Source: an uncultured Ruegeria sp. (lineage in GTDB: Bacteria; Pseudomonadota; Alphaproteobacteria; Rhodobacterales; Rhodobacteraceae). Taken from it: a stretch of DNA of 64,000 nucleotides. This document shows positions 45,262-55,276 of the stretch, piece after piece. How positions within the stretch are numbered: the first letter of the stretch is position 1; every line of letters begins with the position of its first letter. A program made the position numbers and the translations under genes. The notes under the pieces are model-generated. The model was not told where the DNA came from and ran no database searches. It saw only the letters and a list, made by a program, of their open reading frames with translations. The stretch covers positions 1 through 64,000 of the forward strand of contig NZ_CANMFF010000003.1 of the NCBI RefSeq assembly GCF_947497005.1, read 5' to 3'.

Positions 45262-45789
45262 ATGGGTGATTTCAAGATTGAGTTATGCACAAGCATGCCA
45301 CCGATATCTGAGCTAAATGTGATTTTGGAGCAATATTACGCGCTTATCGCTCAAAGAATGCAGGACATGGGGTTCGAGCTGGATTCGGCTGCACCACAAA
45401 GCGCGCTTGCGGAGTTCTGGGCGAATACTGATAGCTACATGCCTCCGAACGGATGCCTGATTGTCGCAAGACAGCGCGATGGCGAAATGGTGGGATGTGG
45501 AATGATGAAGCGTTTCGATCAACAAACCGGTGAATTGAAACGTGTATTTGTAACCGAAAAAGCGCGGGGCACCGGTACTGGGCGCGCATTGATCCAGGCA
45601 CGGGAACAGGCCGCCCGAGACATGGGGCTGAAACGGCTTATCGCGGATACTCTCACACCAAATGTTGAAATGCGATCTTTATACCCAAAGCTTGGCTTTG
45701 TGGAATTGGACACCCCAATCAAGACAACGACTTACTTGGAGCAGCCCATGCTGCGGCCTTACTTGCACTATTTTCAGAAAGACCTTTGA
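45262..45789 (+). CDS. GNAT-family N-acetyltransferase
   Basis: 175 residues. The acetyl-CoA site is in RVFVTEKARGTGTGRALIQA, followed by a C-terminal LGFVELDTPIKTT strand. Substrate unknown. Ribosome-binding site is weak (GGGATTGGG). An earlier in-frame ATG would overlap the dehydrogenase and adds unrelated sequence, so 45262 is used. Confidence 0.8.
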   Translation: MGDFKIELCTSMPPISELNVILEQYYALIAQRMQDMGFELDSAAPQSALAEFWANTDSYMPPNGCLIVARQRDGEMVGCGMMKRFDQQTGELKRVFVTEKARGTGTGRALIQAREQAARDMGLKRLIADTLTPNVEMRSLYPKLGFVELDTPIKTTTYLEQPMLRPYLHYFQKDL

Positions 45790-45798
45790 GTTCGGACC

Positions 45799-46803
45799 TT
45801 AAACCGACAACCGTCCGCTTTGCGCGCCACGTTCGCGATAGGGTGTGGTGTTGTAATGTGCGCGGTAACATTTTGAGAAATGGCTAGGCGAGGCGAAACC
45901 ACAGGCAAGGGCCACGTTGATCACGCTCATGTCCGTCTGCATCAGCAGGTTTCGGGCCTTGTGCAGGCGCAGTTCCATGTAATAGCGCTTGGGCGAACGG
46001 CTGAGGTATCGGCGGAACAAGCGCTCTAGTTGGCGGGTCGACATACCCACATCCGTGGCCAAAATCGATGGCGAGATCGGCTCTTCGATGTTCTTTTCCA
46101 TCATCAGGATGACCTGACTCAGTTTCGGATGCCGTACGCCGATCCGGGTCGGCGTCGACAGGCGCTGTGTATCCTGATCGGTGCGGATCGAGGAATAGAT
46201 CATCTGATCCGCCACCGCATTGGCCAGGTCCTCGCCATAATCATCTGCAATCAGCTTGAGCATCAGGTCGATCGAAGAGGTGCCGCCCGCAGTCGTCATA
46301 CGGCTGCCATCGATCTGAAAAACGGCTTTGGTTAGCTCAACCTCATCAAACTCCTCGATGAAGCTGTCCGAGTTTTCCCAGTGAATCGTGGCTTTTTTGT
46401 TGTCCAGCAACCCGGCCTTGGCCAAAGTATAGGCTGCGGTGCACAGACCACCGATCCGCAAGCCACGTCTCGCTTCGCGCCGCAGCCAGTTCAGGACGCG
46501 TTTGGAGGTGGCCGCCTGAACATCCACACCACCGCAGACCAGAATAACGTCGTCGCGCTGTAGCTCTTCCAGATCACTGTCCAGTTTGAACTCGGTCCCG
46601 GCAGAGCAGGTCACCGATTCCCCGCCTTCGCCCAGCAGCCTCCAGGTATAGAGCTGTTTGTTTGCCATGCGGTTGGCAATGCGCAGACTGTCAAGCCCCG
46701 AAGCAAACGACAGCAGCGAGAATTTGTCCAATAGGACAAAAACGAAATTCCGGGGTGGAGCCTCAGTGTCTTCCACCGTGACAACTTGGCGTTGCTCTTG
46801 CAT
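45799..46803 (-). CDS. GlxA-family AraC-type transcriptional regulator
   Basis: 334 residues. The N-terminal DJ-1/PfpI-like domain (VFVLLDKFSLLSFASGLDSL, GGLCTAAYTLAKAGLL) is followed by a C-terminal AraC helix-turn-helix (LATDVGMSTRQLERLFRRYL, INVALACGFASPSHFSKCYR). GlxA regulators respond to amino-nitrogen compounds in many alphaproteobacteria; the effector here is unknown. It is divergent from aroG. Confidence 0.92.
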   Translation of the reverse strand: MQEQRQVVTVEDTEAPPRNFVFVLLDKFSLLSFASGLDSLRIANRMANKQLYTWRLLGEGGESVTCSAGTEFKLDSDLEELQRDDVILVCGGVDVQAATSKRVLNWLRREARRGLRIGGLCTAAYTLAKAGLLDNKKATIHWENSDSFIEEFDEVELTKAVFQIDGSRMTTAGGTSSIDLMLKLIADDYGEDLANAVADQMIYSSIRTDQDTQRLSTPTRIGVRHPKLSQVILMMEKNIEEPISPSILATDVGMSTRQLERLFRRYLSRSPKRYYMELRLHKARNLLMQTDMSVINVALACGFASPSHFSKCYRAHYNTTPYRERGAQSGRLSV

Positions 46804-46972
46804 GGCGAGATGTCCTTACTTCGCTGCCGGATCATAGCTCATCCAACAGCTTATTTGACAGCCACCATGATCAAAGCTTGTTTGCGCAGTCAAGAGGCGC
46901 AAATGGGATATGGTCACTCTTCCTTGCATTTTGTATAGAGGCCACCTGAAAACTTCAGCGGAGATCAAAGCT

Positions 46973-48343
46973 ATGACCGAGTGGCAAAAATCGAACTGGC
47001 GCAACAAGCCCCGGGTTCAGATGCCAGAGTATACCGACGCGGCCGCTCTGGCCAAGGTCGAGGCTCAGCTTTCACAGTATCCCCCGCTGGTCTTTGCCGG
47101 TGAGGCGCGGCGTCTCAAACAACAATTGGGTGCTGCCGGTCGTGGCGAAGCCTTTCTTTTGCAAGGCGGGGATTGCGCTGAAAGCTTTGAACAATTCAGT
47201 GCAGATGCAATTCGTGACACCTTTAAGGTGATGCTGCAGATGGCAATGGTACTGACCTATGGCGCCAAGGTGCCGGTGGTCAAAGTTGGCCGAATGGCCG
47301 GACAGTTTGCAAAGCCTCGCAGTGCCCCGACCGAGGTGGTGGATGGTGTGGAGCTGCCCAGCTACCGTGGTGACATCATCAACGAGCTGGCCTTCACGCC
47401 CGAAGCACGGACACCGAATCCCAACAAGATGCTGCAGGCCTACACGCAGGCGGCGGCGACTTTGAACCTGCTTCGCGCTTTCTCGACCGGTGGATTCGCG
47501 GACATGAGCCGGGTGCACGCCTGGACATTGGGATTTGCCGATGAACAGGATGTGCAGAAGTATTCCGAGATTGCCGACCGCATTCAGGATTCCATCGATT
47601 TCATGGGAGCAGCTGGAATCACTGCAGATACCACGCACGAGTTTTCGACCGTTGAATTCTACACCAGCCACGAAGGGTTGTTGCTGGAATACGAAGAGGC
47701 GCTGACCCGTCTGGATTCGACCTCGGGCAACTGGCTGGCAGGCTCTGGTCACATGATCTGGATCGGCGACCGTACGCGCCAGCCTGATGGCGCACATGTC
47801 GAGTTCTGTCGCGGCGTTCAGAATCCGATCGGTCTGAAATGCGGCCCGACAACGACTGCAGAAGACCTCAAGGTTCTGATGTCCAAACTGAACCCCAACA
47901 ACGAAGAAGGCCGTTTGACCCTGATCGCCCGCTTCGGCGCGGGCAAGGCTGGTGAACATCTGCCGCGTCTGGTCAAGACCGTCAAAGAAGAGGGTGCCAA
48001 GGTGACATGGGTCTGCGACCCGATGCACGGTAACACGATCAAGTCGGCTACAGGGTACAAAACCCGCCCGTTCGACTCGGTCCTGCGCGAAGTGCGCGAC
48101 TTCTTTGGTGTGCATCAGGCCGAGGGCACGATCCCTGGCGGTGTTCACTTCGAAATGACCGGGCTGGATGTCACTGAATGCACCGGTGGCGTTCGGGCTG
48201 TGACCGAAGAAGACCTGTCAGACCGCTACCATACGGCCTGTGACCCGCGACTGAACGCATCACAGTCGCTGGAGCTGGCCTTCCTGGTTGCCGAAGAACT
48301 GACCAACCTGCGCCGCAATGGCAAAAAACGCGCTGCAAGCTAA
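46973..48343 (+). CDS. aroG: Class II 3-deoxy-7-phosphoheptulonate (DAHP) synthase
   Basis: 456 residues, the plant/actinobacterial class II type (not E. coli AroFGH). Conserved regions are [59 protein letters not shown] and [13 protein letters not shown], with metal and PEP ligands (Cys in GGDCAES, His in MHGNT). First shikimate-pathway enzyme. The start [11 protein letters not shown] is the family N-terminus. A very stable hairpin follows. Confidence 0.96.
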   Translation: MTEWQKSNWRNKPRVQMPEYTDAAALAKVEAQLSQYPPLVFAGEARRLKQQLGAAGRGEAFLLQGGDCAESFEQFSADAIRDTFKVMLQMAMVLTYGAKVPVVKVGRMAGQFAKPRSAPTEVVDGVELPSYRGDIINELAFTPEARTPNPNKMLQAYTQAAATLNLLRAFSTGGFADMSRVHAWTLGFADEQDVQKYSEIADRIQDSIDFMGAAGITADTTHEFSTVEFYTSHEGLLLEYEEALTRLDSTSGNWLAGSGHMIWIGDRTRQPDGAHVEFCRGVQNPIGLKCGPTTTAEDLKVLMSKLNPNNEEGRLTLIARFGAGKAGEHLPRLVKTVKEEGAKVTWVCDPMHGNTIKSATGYKTRPFDSVLREVRDFFGVHQAEGTIPGGVHFEMTGLDVTECTGGVRAVTEEDLSDRYHTACDPRLNASQSLELAFLVAEELTNLRRNGKKRAAS

Positions 48344-48349
48344 GCGCGT

Positions 48350-48397
48350 ATAAAAAATGTAAGAACAGCGGGCCATCAGGTCCGCTGTTCTTACATT
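48350..48397. terminator. 19-pair hairpin between aroG and the PAS gene
   Basis: The 5' arm at 48356-48374 pairs with 48379-48397 (19 pairs, one G-T) around ATCA. On the minus strand it runs into TTTTTT, so it best terminates the minus-strand PAS gene but can stop both. Unusually long for a terminator. Confidence 0.85.
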
Positions 48398-48414
48398 CTA
48401 AGCACTGGTTCTTT

Positions 48415-49098
48415 TTAGTCGTCGCGTGACACGACCAGACGCAAGTGTCTGACCGCGGGTTTGAAACCAGTCTGTTCTTCGGCGAAGCCTTCGACGGGGT
48501 GTGGTGTAGCAGGTGCCGGGACTTGAATTTCCGAGACCGGTTTGATCCGCGTGTCCGAAATTGAGAACCGGCGTGGCGTTTTTCCAATTGCGCCATCGGC
48601 AATCATGACACCTAGTACCCGACTGACGTCCCCCAGATCGCTTTTCAGCGGCAATAGGATCATGCGTGCCTGCATCCGGGTTCGGCCCAGCGCTCCACCA
48701 GAGACCAGCCCCAGTTCCACGACAGCGGGCGCTGCGAATACCTGCTCGAGCACGTCTTGTAGCTGTGATCGGTCGTCGGGCTGAAAGAATGCAGTCAGCG
48801 GCATTCCCCGGACTTCCATCCCTGCAAGCGTGTTCATGTGACTGCCTGCTAGACGAAACCTGGCCAGTCCGGGTGCGATCCGTTCCAGAATGAACGTGAA
48901 CTCAAGAACGTTATCAAGACCGCGCGGGTCGATTTGGGACCGCATCGGAACACTGTCACCGCTCAACAATGCGGTCCAGTACGCTTCGGCCTGGCGGATC
49001 GGCGAAAGGCTGCGCCCACTGTCAAAGCGATCCATTGCGACGATCTTTCCAAATTCTGACCCGGAACCAATCCCGAAAAAGGTTTTCATTTTCATCAC
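48415..49098 (-). CDS. PAS-domain protein (PAS_5, MopJ-like)
   Basis: 227 residues. A single PAS-like domain of the PAS_5 type: SPIRQAEAYWTALLSGDSVP, RSQIDPRGLDNVLEFTFILE and RFRLAGSHMNTLAGMEVRG. No kinase or output domain. The Caulobacter relative MopJ modulates the CtrA pathway. Here the promoter region shared with yicC contains a perfect CtrA-type site, consistent with CtrA control. The C-terminal third is proline-rich and variable. Confidence 0.8.
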   Translation of the reverse strand: MMKMKTFFGIGSGSEFGKIVAMDRFDSGRSLSPIRQAEAYWTALLSGDSVPMRSQIDPRGLDNVLEFTFILERIAPGLARFRLAGSHMNTLAGMEVRGMPLTAFFQPDDRSQLQDVLEQVFAAPAVVELGLVSGGALGRTRMQARMILLPLKSDLGDVSRVLGVMIADGAIGKTPRRFSISDTRIKPVSEIQVPAPATPHPVEGFAEEQTGFKPAVRHLRLVVSRDD

Positions 49099-49213
49099 CC
49101 TAACGCCAAATGACCGCTATTTCATAAAATGCAATGCAACGAGAGCATCGGCGGCCTGCAAGCTATTGCCACGGGCAGTTTGACTCGGGTTGATTCAATT
49201 TTGGAGTAATTCT

Positions 49214-49229
49214 TTAACGAATGGTTAAC
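49214..49229 (+). promoter_or_regulatory. CtrA-type binding site between the PAS gene and yicC
   Basis: TTAA, seven bases (CGAATGG), then TTAAC: a full CtrA consensus. It lies 116 bases before the PAS start on the minus strand and 104 before yicC on the plus strand. With the cckA site, it is the second perfect match in the window. Confidence 0.6.
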
Positions 49230-49332
49230 TTGCGCCAAACAATTGCAGTATCAGCAAACTCTTGCCCTGCACCTGCCAATGGCATTAGGTGCGGCAAACG
49301 TTCGACACGGTGGTACTTAGGAAAGGGCAGTG

Positions 49333-50223
49333 ATGATAAGATCCATGACCGGGTTTGCTTCGGGTAAAGGAACCCACGGCCCGCACAGCTGGACGTGGGA
49401 ACTGCGCAGCGTAAACGGCAAGGGTCTGGACATGCGTCTGCGCGTGCCCGACTGGCTTACGGGCCTCGAAGCTGCGCTGCGGGCCACATTGTCCAAGTCT
49501 CTGAGTCGTGGAAATGTCACCTTGTCCATGCGACTGAACCGCGAAGACGCGGCACCTGAACTGGCCTTGAACGAAGCCGCAATGGCTGCCGCGCTGGCTG
49601 CTCTTGAGCAAACACAAGAGCTTGCCGCTGCGCGCGGTATCACGTTGGCGCCGTCGCGGGCTTCGGATCTTCTTGCCCTAAAGGGCATGATGGATGCAGG
49701 TGCCGACGCTGACGATCCTGCTCCGTTGGTTGCGCATCTGACATCCGAATTCAGCGGCTTGCTGGCGGCATTTGTTGATATGCGTCGGACTGAAGGTGAA
49801 GCGTTGGCAATCGTTTTGAACACGCAATTGGATCAGATTGCGGAACTGACGGCTCAGGCGGCGGAAATTGCTGAACAACGCAAGGACAAAATGGCCCAGG
49901 CTTTGCGCGAGAATCTGGCGCGGGTGCTGGAGAACGCACAGGGTGCGGACCCTGATCGTGTCGCGCAGGAACTTGCAGTGATCGCAGTCAAGGCTGACAT
50001 CACGGAAGAAATCGACCGTCTGAGCGCCCATGTTGATGCAGCACGAGAATTGCTGGGGCAGGACGGGGCGGTGGGGCGCAAGCTGGACTTTCTGATGCAG
50101 GAGTTCAACCGCGAAGCCAATACGCTGTGTTCCAAGGCGCAAAGCTCGGATCTGACTTCCATTGGGCTCGCGCTCAAAGCGGTGATCGATCAGATGCGCG
50201 AGCAAGTGCAAAACGTAGAATAA
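49333..50223 (+). CDS. yicC: YicC-family endoribonuclease/protein
   Basis: 296 residues. The N-terminus [12 protein letters not shown] and the C-terminal DUF1732 end ([33 protein letters not shown]) are diagnostic. E. coli YicC is an endoribonuclease affecting small-RNA turnover. AAAGGG lies upstream of ATG 49333, and a GTG three bases earlier is less likely. gmk follows after two bases, a common pairing. Confidence 0.93.
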   Translation: MIRSMTGFASGKGTHGPHSWTWELRSVNGKGLDMRLRVPDWLTGLEAALRATLSKSLSRGNVTLSMRLNREDAAPELALNEAAMAAALAALEQTQELAAARGITLAPSRASDLLALKGMMDAGADADDPAPLVAHLTSEFSGLLAAFVDMRRTEGEALAIVLNTQLDQIAELTAQAAEIAEQRKDKMAQALRENLARVLENAQGADPDRVAQELAVIAVKADITEEIDRLSAHVDAARELLGQDGAVGRKLDFLMQEFNREANTLCSKAQSSDLTSIGLALKAVIDQMREQVQNVE

Positions 50224-50225
50224 TC

Positions 50226-50882
50226 ATGGGAACGACTGAAATGGTAGATCGCCGAGGCCTATTAATCATTCTGTCTTCTCCGTCCGGAGCAGGCAAATCC
50301 ACACTGGCCAAGCGGCTGATGGCCTGGGATTCGGATCTGGAATTCTCGATCTCGGCGACGACGCGCGCCCCGCGTCCGGGGGAAGAGCACGGGCGCGATT
50401 ATTTCTTTTTGTCCGAAGACGCGTTCAAACAACAAGTCGCGGATGGCCAGATGCTGGAACATGCCCACGTGTTCGGTAATTTCTACGGCTCGCCAGCGGA
50501 CCCGGTTAGAAATTCGATAAACACCGGCAAGGATGTGCTTTTCGACGTCGATTGGCAGGGCGAAGTGCAGATCCGTAATTCGGATCTGGGCAAACACGCG
50601 TTATCGATCTTCATTCTGCCGCCGTCAATCCCAGAGCTGCGCCGCCGCCTGGAAACCCGCGGACAGGACAGTGATGACGTTATCGGAAGACGGATGCTGA
50701 AAAGCTGGGATGAGATCAGTCACTGGGGCTATTACGACTATGTCCTGATCAACGATGACCTGGAATCGACCGAAGAGAAGCTGAAGACCATCGTCAGTGC
50801 GGAACGGATGCGCCGTATTCAGCAGCCCACGCTGCAACAGCACGTACGCAAGCTGCAGAATGAATTCGAGGGCCTATCATGA
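50226..50882 (+). CDS. gmk: Guanylate kinase
   Basis: 218 residues. Phosphorylates GMP to GDP. P-loop is [18 protein letters not shown]-binding residues are in [20 protein letters not shown] and FGNFYGSP. A lid region and basic C-terminus follow. It starts two bases after yicC and overlaps the carbonic-anhydrase-like gene by four. Confidence 0.97.
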   Translation: MGTTEMVDRRGLLIILSSPSGAGKSTLAKRLMAWDSDLEFSISATTRAPRPGEEHGRDYFFLSEDAFKQQVADGQMLEHAHVFGNFYGSPADPVRNSINTGKDVLFDVDWQGEVQIRNSDLGKHALSIFILPPSIPELRRRLETRGQDSDDVIGRRMLKSWDEISHWGYYDYVLINDDLESTEEKLKTIVSAERMRRIQQPTLQQHVRKLQNEFEGLS

Positions 50883-51403
50883 CCATTTTCGCTTTGGGCA
50901 AACACGTGCCGCAAATTCACGAAGACACATGGGTCGCACCCGACGCCAATCTGATCGGCAAGGTGGTTCTGCAGCAGGGCTCTTCCGTCTGGTTCGGTTG
51001 CACGATTCGTGCCGATCACGAAGAAATCCGTGTTGGTGAAGGAAGTAACGTTCAGGAAAACTGCGTGATGCATATCGATGCCGGTTATCCTTTGACGATT
51101 GGTCGGAACTGTACCATCGGGCACAAGGTGATGTTGCATGGCTGTACCATTGGCGAAAACTCGTTGATTGGGATGGGCGCAATTGTTCTGAACGGCGCCA
51201 AAATCGGACGCAATTGCCTGATCGGGGCAGGGGCCCTGATCACCGAAGGCAAGGAAATCCCTGACAATTCGCTTGTCATGGGGTCTCCAGGTAAAGTCGT
51301 GCGCCAACTGGATGACGCGGCAGCACAACGGATCACATGGAGTGCGATGCATTATCAGGAAAACATGCGTCTGTTTCGTGAAACCTTAAAACCCGTTTCG
51401 TAG
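50879..51403 (+). CDS. Gamma-carbonic-anhydrase-like hexapeptide protein
   Basis: 174 residues of left-handed beta-helix repeats. Zinc ligand histidines are in [10 protein letters not shown] and in [12 protein letters not shown] (two His). It may hydrate CO2 or act as an acyltransferase-like scaffold; many such proteins lack measured activity. Translation is coupled to gmk by a four-base overlap. The phoR gene follows after 27 bases. Confidence 0.88.
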   Translation: MTIFALGKHVPQIHEDTWVAPDANLIGKVVLQQGSSVWFGCTIRADHEEIRVGEGSNVQENCVMHIDAGYPLTIGRNCTIGHKVMLHGCTIGENSLIGMGAIVLNGAKIGRNCLIGAGALITEGKEIPDNSLVMGSPGKVVRQLDDAAAQRITWSAMHYQENMRLFRETLKPVS

Positions 51404-51430
51404 GACGTCAGGGTCGATTGGGTTTTGAAC

Positions 51431-52477
51431 ATGTCTGCTGATCTACTTGGTGAACTCGTTTCCGCAATACCGATGCCGGCTCTGATGGTGGATCAGACCG
51501 AACGGATTGTTGCTGCCAATACTGATGCGAACACCTTGCTTGGACAGAATGTCGTAGGGCGTCATTTCGCGACGATCCTGCGACAGCCGCAGGTTCTGGA
51601 GGCAATCGAGCAAAGCCTTTTGACCAAAGATGCCAAGAAAACCCGGCACCTTTCCAATGACGGCGCGCAGGACACAACGTTCGAAGTTCACTGCAGGTAT
51701 GTGAACGAAATGGGCGCCGTGTCGGGTGGGGTGGTATTGGCCACGTTTGAGGATATCACCCATCTGGAAGACGCCAACCAGATGCGGCGGGATTTTGTCG
51801 CCAATGTCAGCCATGAATTGCGAACGCCGCTAACTGCGGTGATGGGGTTTATCGAAACCCTGCGTGGTCCGGCGCGAGATGATGAAGCCGCGCGCGACCG
51901 GTTCCTTGAGATTATGTTCGAGGAAGCCAACCGGATGAACCGGTTGGTCGGGGATCTTTTGTCCTTGAACCGCGTTGAAAGCCAAGAGAGGATTCGCCCG
52001 AAGGAACAATTGGAGCTTGGGGGATTGCTGCAGTCCATTCTGAACTCTCTGCGCCCCATTGCGGAAGACGCAGGTGTCGTTCTGTCGTTGGATATCCCGG
52101 CTGAATCGCTGTGCGTGACCGGAGATAGCGACCAGCTGCGGCAGGTATTTACCAATCTGGTGGAAAACGGGATCAAATACGGTGCCAGCGGCGGCACTGT
52201 CGCTGTAAACGTCGTGTCCTCGGATCGTGACACCGCAATGCGTGGTCCGGCCGTCAGGGTTCAAATCATCGATAAAGGGCCTGGAATTGATACGGTCCAC
52301 TTGCCGCGCCTGACCGAGCGATTCTATCGTGCCGACAGTCACAGATCGCGACAGCTGGGTGGAACAGGCTTGGGCCTTGCGATCGTAAAGCACATCGTCA
52401 ATCGCCATCGCGGTCGGTTGCGCGTTGAAAGCGAGTTAGGCAAAGGCGCTGTATTTACTGTGATTTTGCCGCGATAG
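51431..52477 (+). CDS. phoR: Phosphate regulon sensor kinase PhoR (no membrane anchor seen)
   Basis: 348 residues. An N-terminal PAS segment (SAIPMPALMVDQTERIVAAN) goes directly into HisKA with His128 in DFVANVSHELRTPLTAV, and an ATPase domain with GTGLGLAIVKHIVN. Unlike E. coli PhoR, no transmembrane helices are visible. The ATG 51431 is used; a TTG six bases earlier adds two residues. It lies before pstS and separated from phoB by the pst-phoU genes, so the assignment is by locus and domain content. Confidence 0.9.
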   Translation: MSADLLGELVSAIPMPALMVDQTERIVAANTDANTLLGQNVVGRHFATILRQPQVLEAIEQSLLTKDAKKTRHLSNDGAQDTTFEVHCRYVNEMGAVSGGVVLATFEDITHLEDANQMRRDFVANVSHELRTPLTAVMGFIETLRGPARDDEAARDRFLEIMFEEANRMNRLVGDLLSLNRVESQERIRPKEQLELGGLLQSILNSLRPIAEDAGVVLSLDIPAESLCVTGDSDQLRQVFTNLVENGIKYGASGGTVAVNVVSSDRDTAMRGPAVRVQIIDKGPGIDTVHLPRLTERFYRADSHRSRQLGGTGLGLAIVKHIVNRHRGRLRVESELGKGAVFTVILPR

Positions 52478-52560
52478 GCGGTTAGATCGGCACCAGTCTT
52501 TCGAATTTCATCCGTCTCACTCACAAGAGTTTTTGACAAAAAAACGTGACAAATCCCGCA

Positions 52561-52593
52561 TTGTCATAAAAGCGTTACACGCTTGTCACAAAA
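52561..52593 (+). promoter_or_regulatory. PhoB-box repeat upstream of pstS
   Basis: Three 11-bp units in direct register: TTGTCATAAAA (52561-52571), GCGTTACACGC (52572-52582) and TTGTCACAAAA (52583-52593). This is the 11-bp direct-repeat geometry of Pho boxes, close to the CTGTCAT consensus, with the last unit ending 77 bases before pstS. The middle unit is degenerate. Two TGACA copies upstream at 52534-52551 are 13 bases apart and are less certain. Confidence 0.7.
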
Positions 52594-52670
52594 GGCTTAC
52601 GCACGACCCCTAAGGGTGCCTTCGGGATCATCATGGGGGTGATCAAGCATATCTTTTCAGGGAGACTGAA

Positions 52671-53711
52671 ATGTCCTTTGTAAAACTGTCGGCATCTGCG
52701 CTGGCTATCGCTGCCGTCTCGGCGACCACTGCTGCAGCTCGTGACAACGTTCAGGTTGCCGGTTCGTCGACCGTTCTGCCTTATGCCTCGATCGTTGCGG
52801 AACTGTTCGGTGAAAACACAGATTTCCCGACCCCGGTTGTTGAATCCGGTGGTTCGTCGGCTGGTCTGAAACGTTTCTGCGAAGGCGTTGGCGAAAACAC
52901 CATCGACGTAGCAAACGCGTCGCGCGCGATCCGCGAAAAAGAGATCAAGGCCTGTGCAGAAAACGGCGTGACCGACATCATGGAAGTCCGCATCGGTTAT
53001 GATGGTATCGTATTCGCAAGCCAGCAGTCCGGCCCTGCTTTCAATGCTTTTGAACCGTCCGACATCTTCAATGCTCTGGGCGCGAAGGTTCTGAAGGACG
53101 GCGAAGTTGTTGATAATTCTTACAACACCTGGGCCGAGTTCAATGCGGAACTGCCTGATGTTGAAATCGCTGGCTTCATCCCGGGCACCAAGCACGGCAC
53201 CCGTGAAGTGTTCGAAGAAAAAGTCCTGCTGATCGGTTGTGAAGAAACCGGCGCCATGGAAGCCATGATTTCTGGCGGCATGAGCGAAGACGATGCGGAA
53301 GATGCGTGTCTGGCCGTTCGTACCGATGGCAAGTCGGTCGACATCGACGGTGACTATACCGAGACCCTGGCGCGTATCGACACCAACCCGAACGGCATCG
53401 GCATTTTCGGTCTGGCGTTCTATGAGAACAATACCGACAAGCTGAAAGTAGGCACCATGTCAGGTGTCGCGCCGACGACCGAAACCATCTCGACCGGCGA
53501 ATACCCGGTTTCACGCCCGCTGTTCTTCTACGTGAAAAAAGCGCATATCGGCGTGATCCCCGGCCTGAAGGAATACGCTCAATTCTTCACCCATGACGAA
53601 ATCGCAGGCGCTTCGGGACCGCTGGCCAACTATGGCCTTGTTGCAGATCCCGAACTGACAAAAACTCAGGACGCCATCGCAAACGAAGTAACCATGGGTT
53701 CGGGCAGCTAA
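52671..53711 (+). CDS. pstS: Phosphate ABC transporter substrate-binding protein PstS
   Basis: 346 residues with a signal peptide (MSFVKLSASALAIAAVSAT TAAA). The mature start VQVAGSSTVLPYASIVAELF carries the family's phosphate-binding TGSST-like motif. ESGGSSAGLKRFCEG is the second binding loop. High expression under phosphate starvation is expected from the Pho box. GGGAG lies before ATG. Terminator follows. Confidence 0.95.
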   Translation: MSFVKLSASALAIAAVSATTAAARDNVQVAGSSTVLPYASIVAELFGENTDFPTPVVESGGSSAGLKRFCEGVGENTIDVANASRAIREKEIKACAENGVTDIMEVRIGYDGIVFASQQSGPAFNAFEPSDIFNALGAKVLKDGEVVDNSYNTWAEFNAELPDVEIAGFIPGTKHGTREVFEEKVLLIGCEETGAMEAMISGGMSEDDAEDACLAVRTDGKSVDIDGDYTETLARIDTNPNGIGIFGLAFYENNTDKLKVGTMSGVAPTTETISTGEYPVSRPLFFYVKKAHIGVIPGLKEYAQFFTHDEIAGASGPLANYGLVADPELTKTQDAIANEVTMGSGS

Positions 53712-53735
53712 ACCTGACGCTGATGTAATGCTACT

Positions 53736-53757
53736 GGGGCGACGGATCAGTCGCCCC
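53736..53757 (+). terminator. Terminator between pstS and pstC
   Basis: GGGGCGAC at 53736-53743 pairs with GTCGCCCC at 53750-53757 around GGATCA, followed by TTCATTG. It lies 24 bases past the pstS stop and would reduce pstCAB relative to pstS. Confidence 0.75.
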
Positions 53758-53803
53758 TTCATTGTCTCTTTCTCTATCCGCAATCGAGAGTAACGGGGGT
53801 TTC

Positions 53804-55276
53804 ATGCCGATACTATGGCTCATTCTGATCGTTTCGGCGGTCGCAGCAGTCGGCTATGTACTTGGACGCGCACGCGCCTTGCAAAGCGCCGGTGGTGACA
53901 GTCGGAACCTGCATTCGCTGCCATCATTTTATGGTGCAAACGTTACGCTGAAGATACTTGTTCCTGCCTTTGGTCTCTTGATTGCCTGGCTGTTGGTGCA
54001 GCCGTTCTTTGTTAACTCGCAAGTCTCGGGCATGATCCCGGAATCGGCTATCAAGGAAGGCTCCTCCCGCAGTCTGGTTATGGCCGAGGTGCGTCGCACA
54101 GCCTTCGGTCTGGACAACGCGGTCGCTCAGGGAAATCTGACCGAGAGTGCCGCCAGTGATGCACAAGTAGACGTCATCGATGTGACCCAACGCCTGAAGG
54201 ATGCAGGGCAGGTGGTGACGTCGGAGATCACTCAGCCTGTTCTGCGCGCGGCTCAAAGCTATCGGGCCATGAGCGCGACCGGCTATGCGATCATGTCCGT
54301 TGCCGTTCTCGCGGTCGCTGTGATCGGCGCTGTAATTGGCTGGTTGCAAACCAATGCCGAGTATCGCGCGCGCAACGTTGTCGAACAGGGTGTTCGTGTA
54401 CTTCTACTGGCTGCCGCTTCGATTGCCATTCTGACAACAGTGGGCATTGTCCTGTCGCTGGTTTTCAACACCTGGGAATTCTTCAAGCTATACCCAGCGT
54501 CTGACTTCTTCTTTGGCATGACCTGGGCGCCCAGCTTCTCGGGTCGCGGCGGTTCGTCCGAACTCGGCATCCTTCCGTTGCTATGGGGTACGCTTTACAT
54601 TTCGATTGTGGCGCTGTTGGTCGCCGTGCCGATCGGATTGTTTGCCGCGATCTACCTCAGCGAATACGCCTCGCCCCGCCTGCGATCTGTAGCCAAACCG
54701 TTGCTTGAGGTATTGGCCGGGATTCCAACCATTGTTTACGGTCTCTTCGCGCTGTTGACCGTTGGCCCACTGCTGTTGGACATTTTCGGTGACAGTGGCC
54801 TGGGTTGGATGAAAGCGGGTACCGCCGTGATGACCGCGGGGTTGGTGATGGGGATCATGTTGATCCCGTTTGTGTCTTCTCTGTCCGATGACATTATCAA
54901 CGCGGTCCCGCAGGCCATGCGCGATGGGTCCTATGGCCTTGGCGCCACGCAATCAGAAACCATCCGTCAGGTTGTTCTGCCCGCCGCATTGCCCGGCATC
55001 GTGGGTGCGATCCTTCTGGCCGCATCACGCGCCATTGGTGAGACCATGATCGTGGTTCTTGGGGCAGGGGCCGCAGCCCGCCTTAGCCTGAACCCGTTTG
55101 AAGCCATGACAACCGTGACAGCCAAGATCGTCAGTCAGTTGACTGGAGACGCCGACTTTGCCTCGCCCGAGGCCCTGGTCGCCTTCGCACTTGGCATGAC
55201 GCTTTTCATCCTCACATTGGGGCTCAACGTTTTTGCCCTTTATATCGTGCGCAAGTACCGGGAGCAGTACGAATGA
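53804..55276 (+). CDS. pstC: Phosphate ABC transporter permease PstC (long form)
   Basis: 490 residues, well over the usual 300-330. The first half adds two N-terminal spans and a periplasmic stretch (NSQVSGMIPESAIKEGSSRS ... QRLKDAGQVVTSEITQPVLR). The permease core is typical: LPLLWGTLYISIVALLVAVPIG, ASPRLRSVAKPLLEVLAGIPT, LGATQSETIRQVVLPAALPG. GGGGG lies before ATG 53804. A longer TTG start upstream is not favoured. Overlaps pstA by four bases. Confidence 0.93.
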   Translation: MPILWLILIVSAVAAVGYVLGRARALQSAGGDSRNLHSLPSFYGANVTLKILVPAFGLLIAWLLVQPFFVNSQVSGMIPESAIKEGSSRSLVMAEVRRTAFGLDNAVAQGNLTESAASDAQVDVIDVTQRLKDAGQVVTSEITQPVLRAAQSYRAMSATGYAIMSVAVLAVAVIGAVIGWLQTNAEYRARNVVEQGVRVLLLAAASIAILTTVGIVLSLVFNTWEFFKLYPASDFFFGMTWAPSFSGRGGSSELGILPLLWGTLYISIVALLVAVPIGLFAAIYLSEYASPRLRSVAKPLLEVLAGIPTIVYGLFALLTVGPLLLDIFGDSGLGWMKAGTAVMTAGLVMGIMLIPFVSSLSDDIINAVPQAMRDGSYGLGATQSETIRQVVLPAALPGIVGAILLAASRAIGETMIVVLGAGAAARLSLNPFEAMTTVTAKIVSQLTGDADFASPEALVAFALGMTLFILTLGLNVFALYIVRKYREQYE

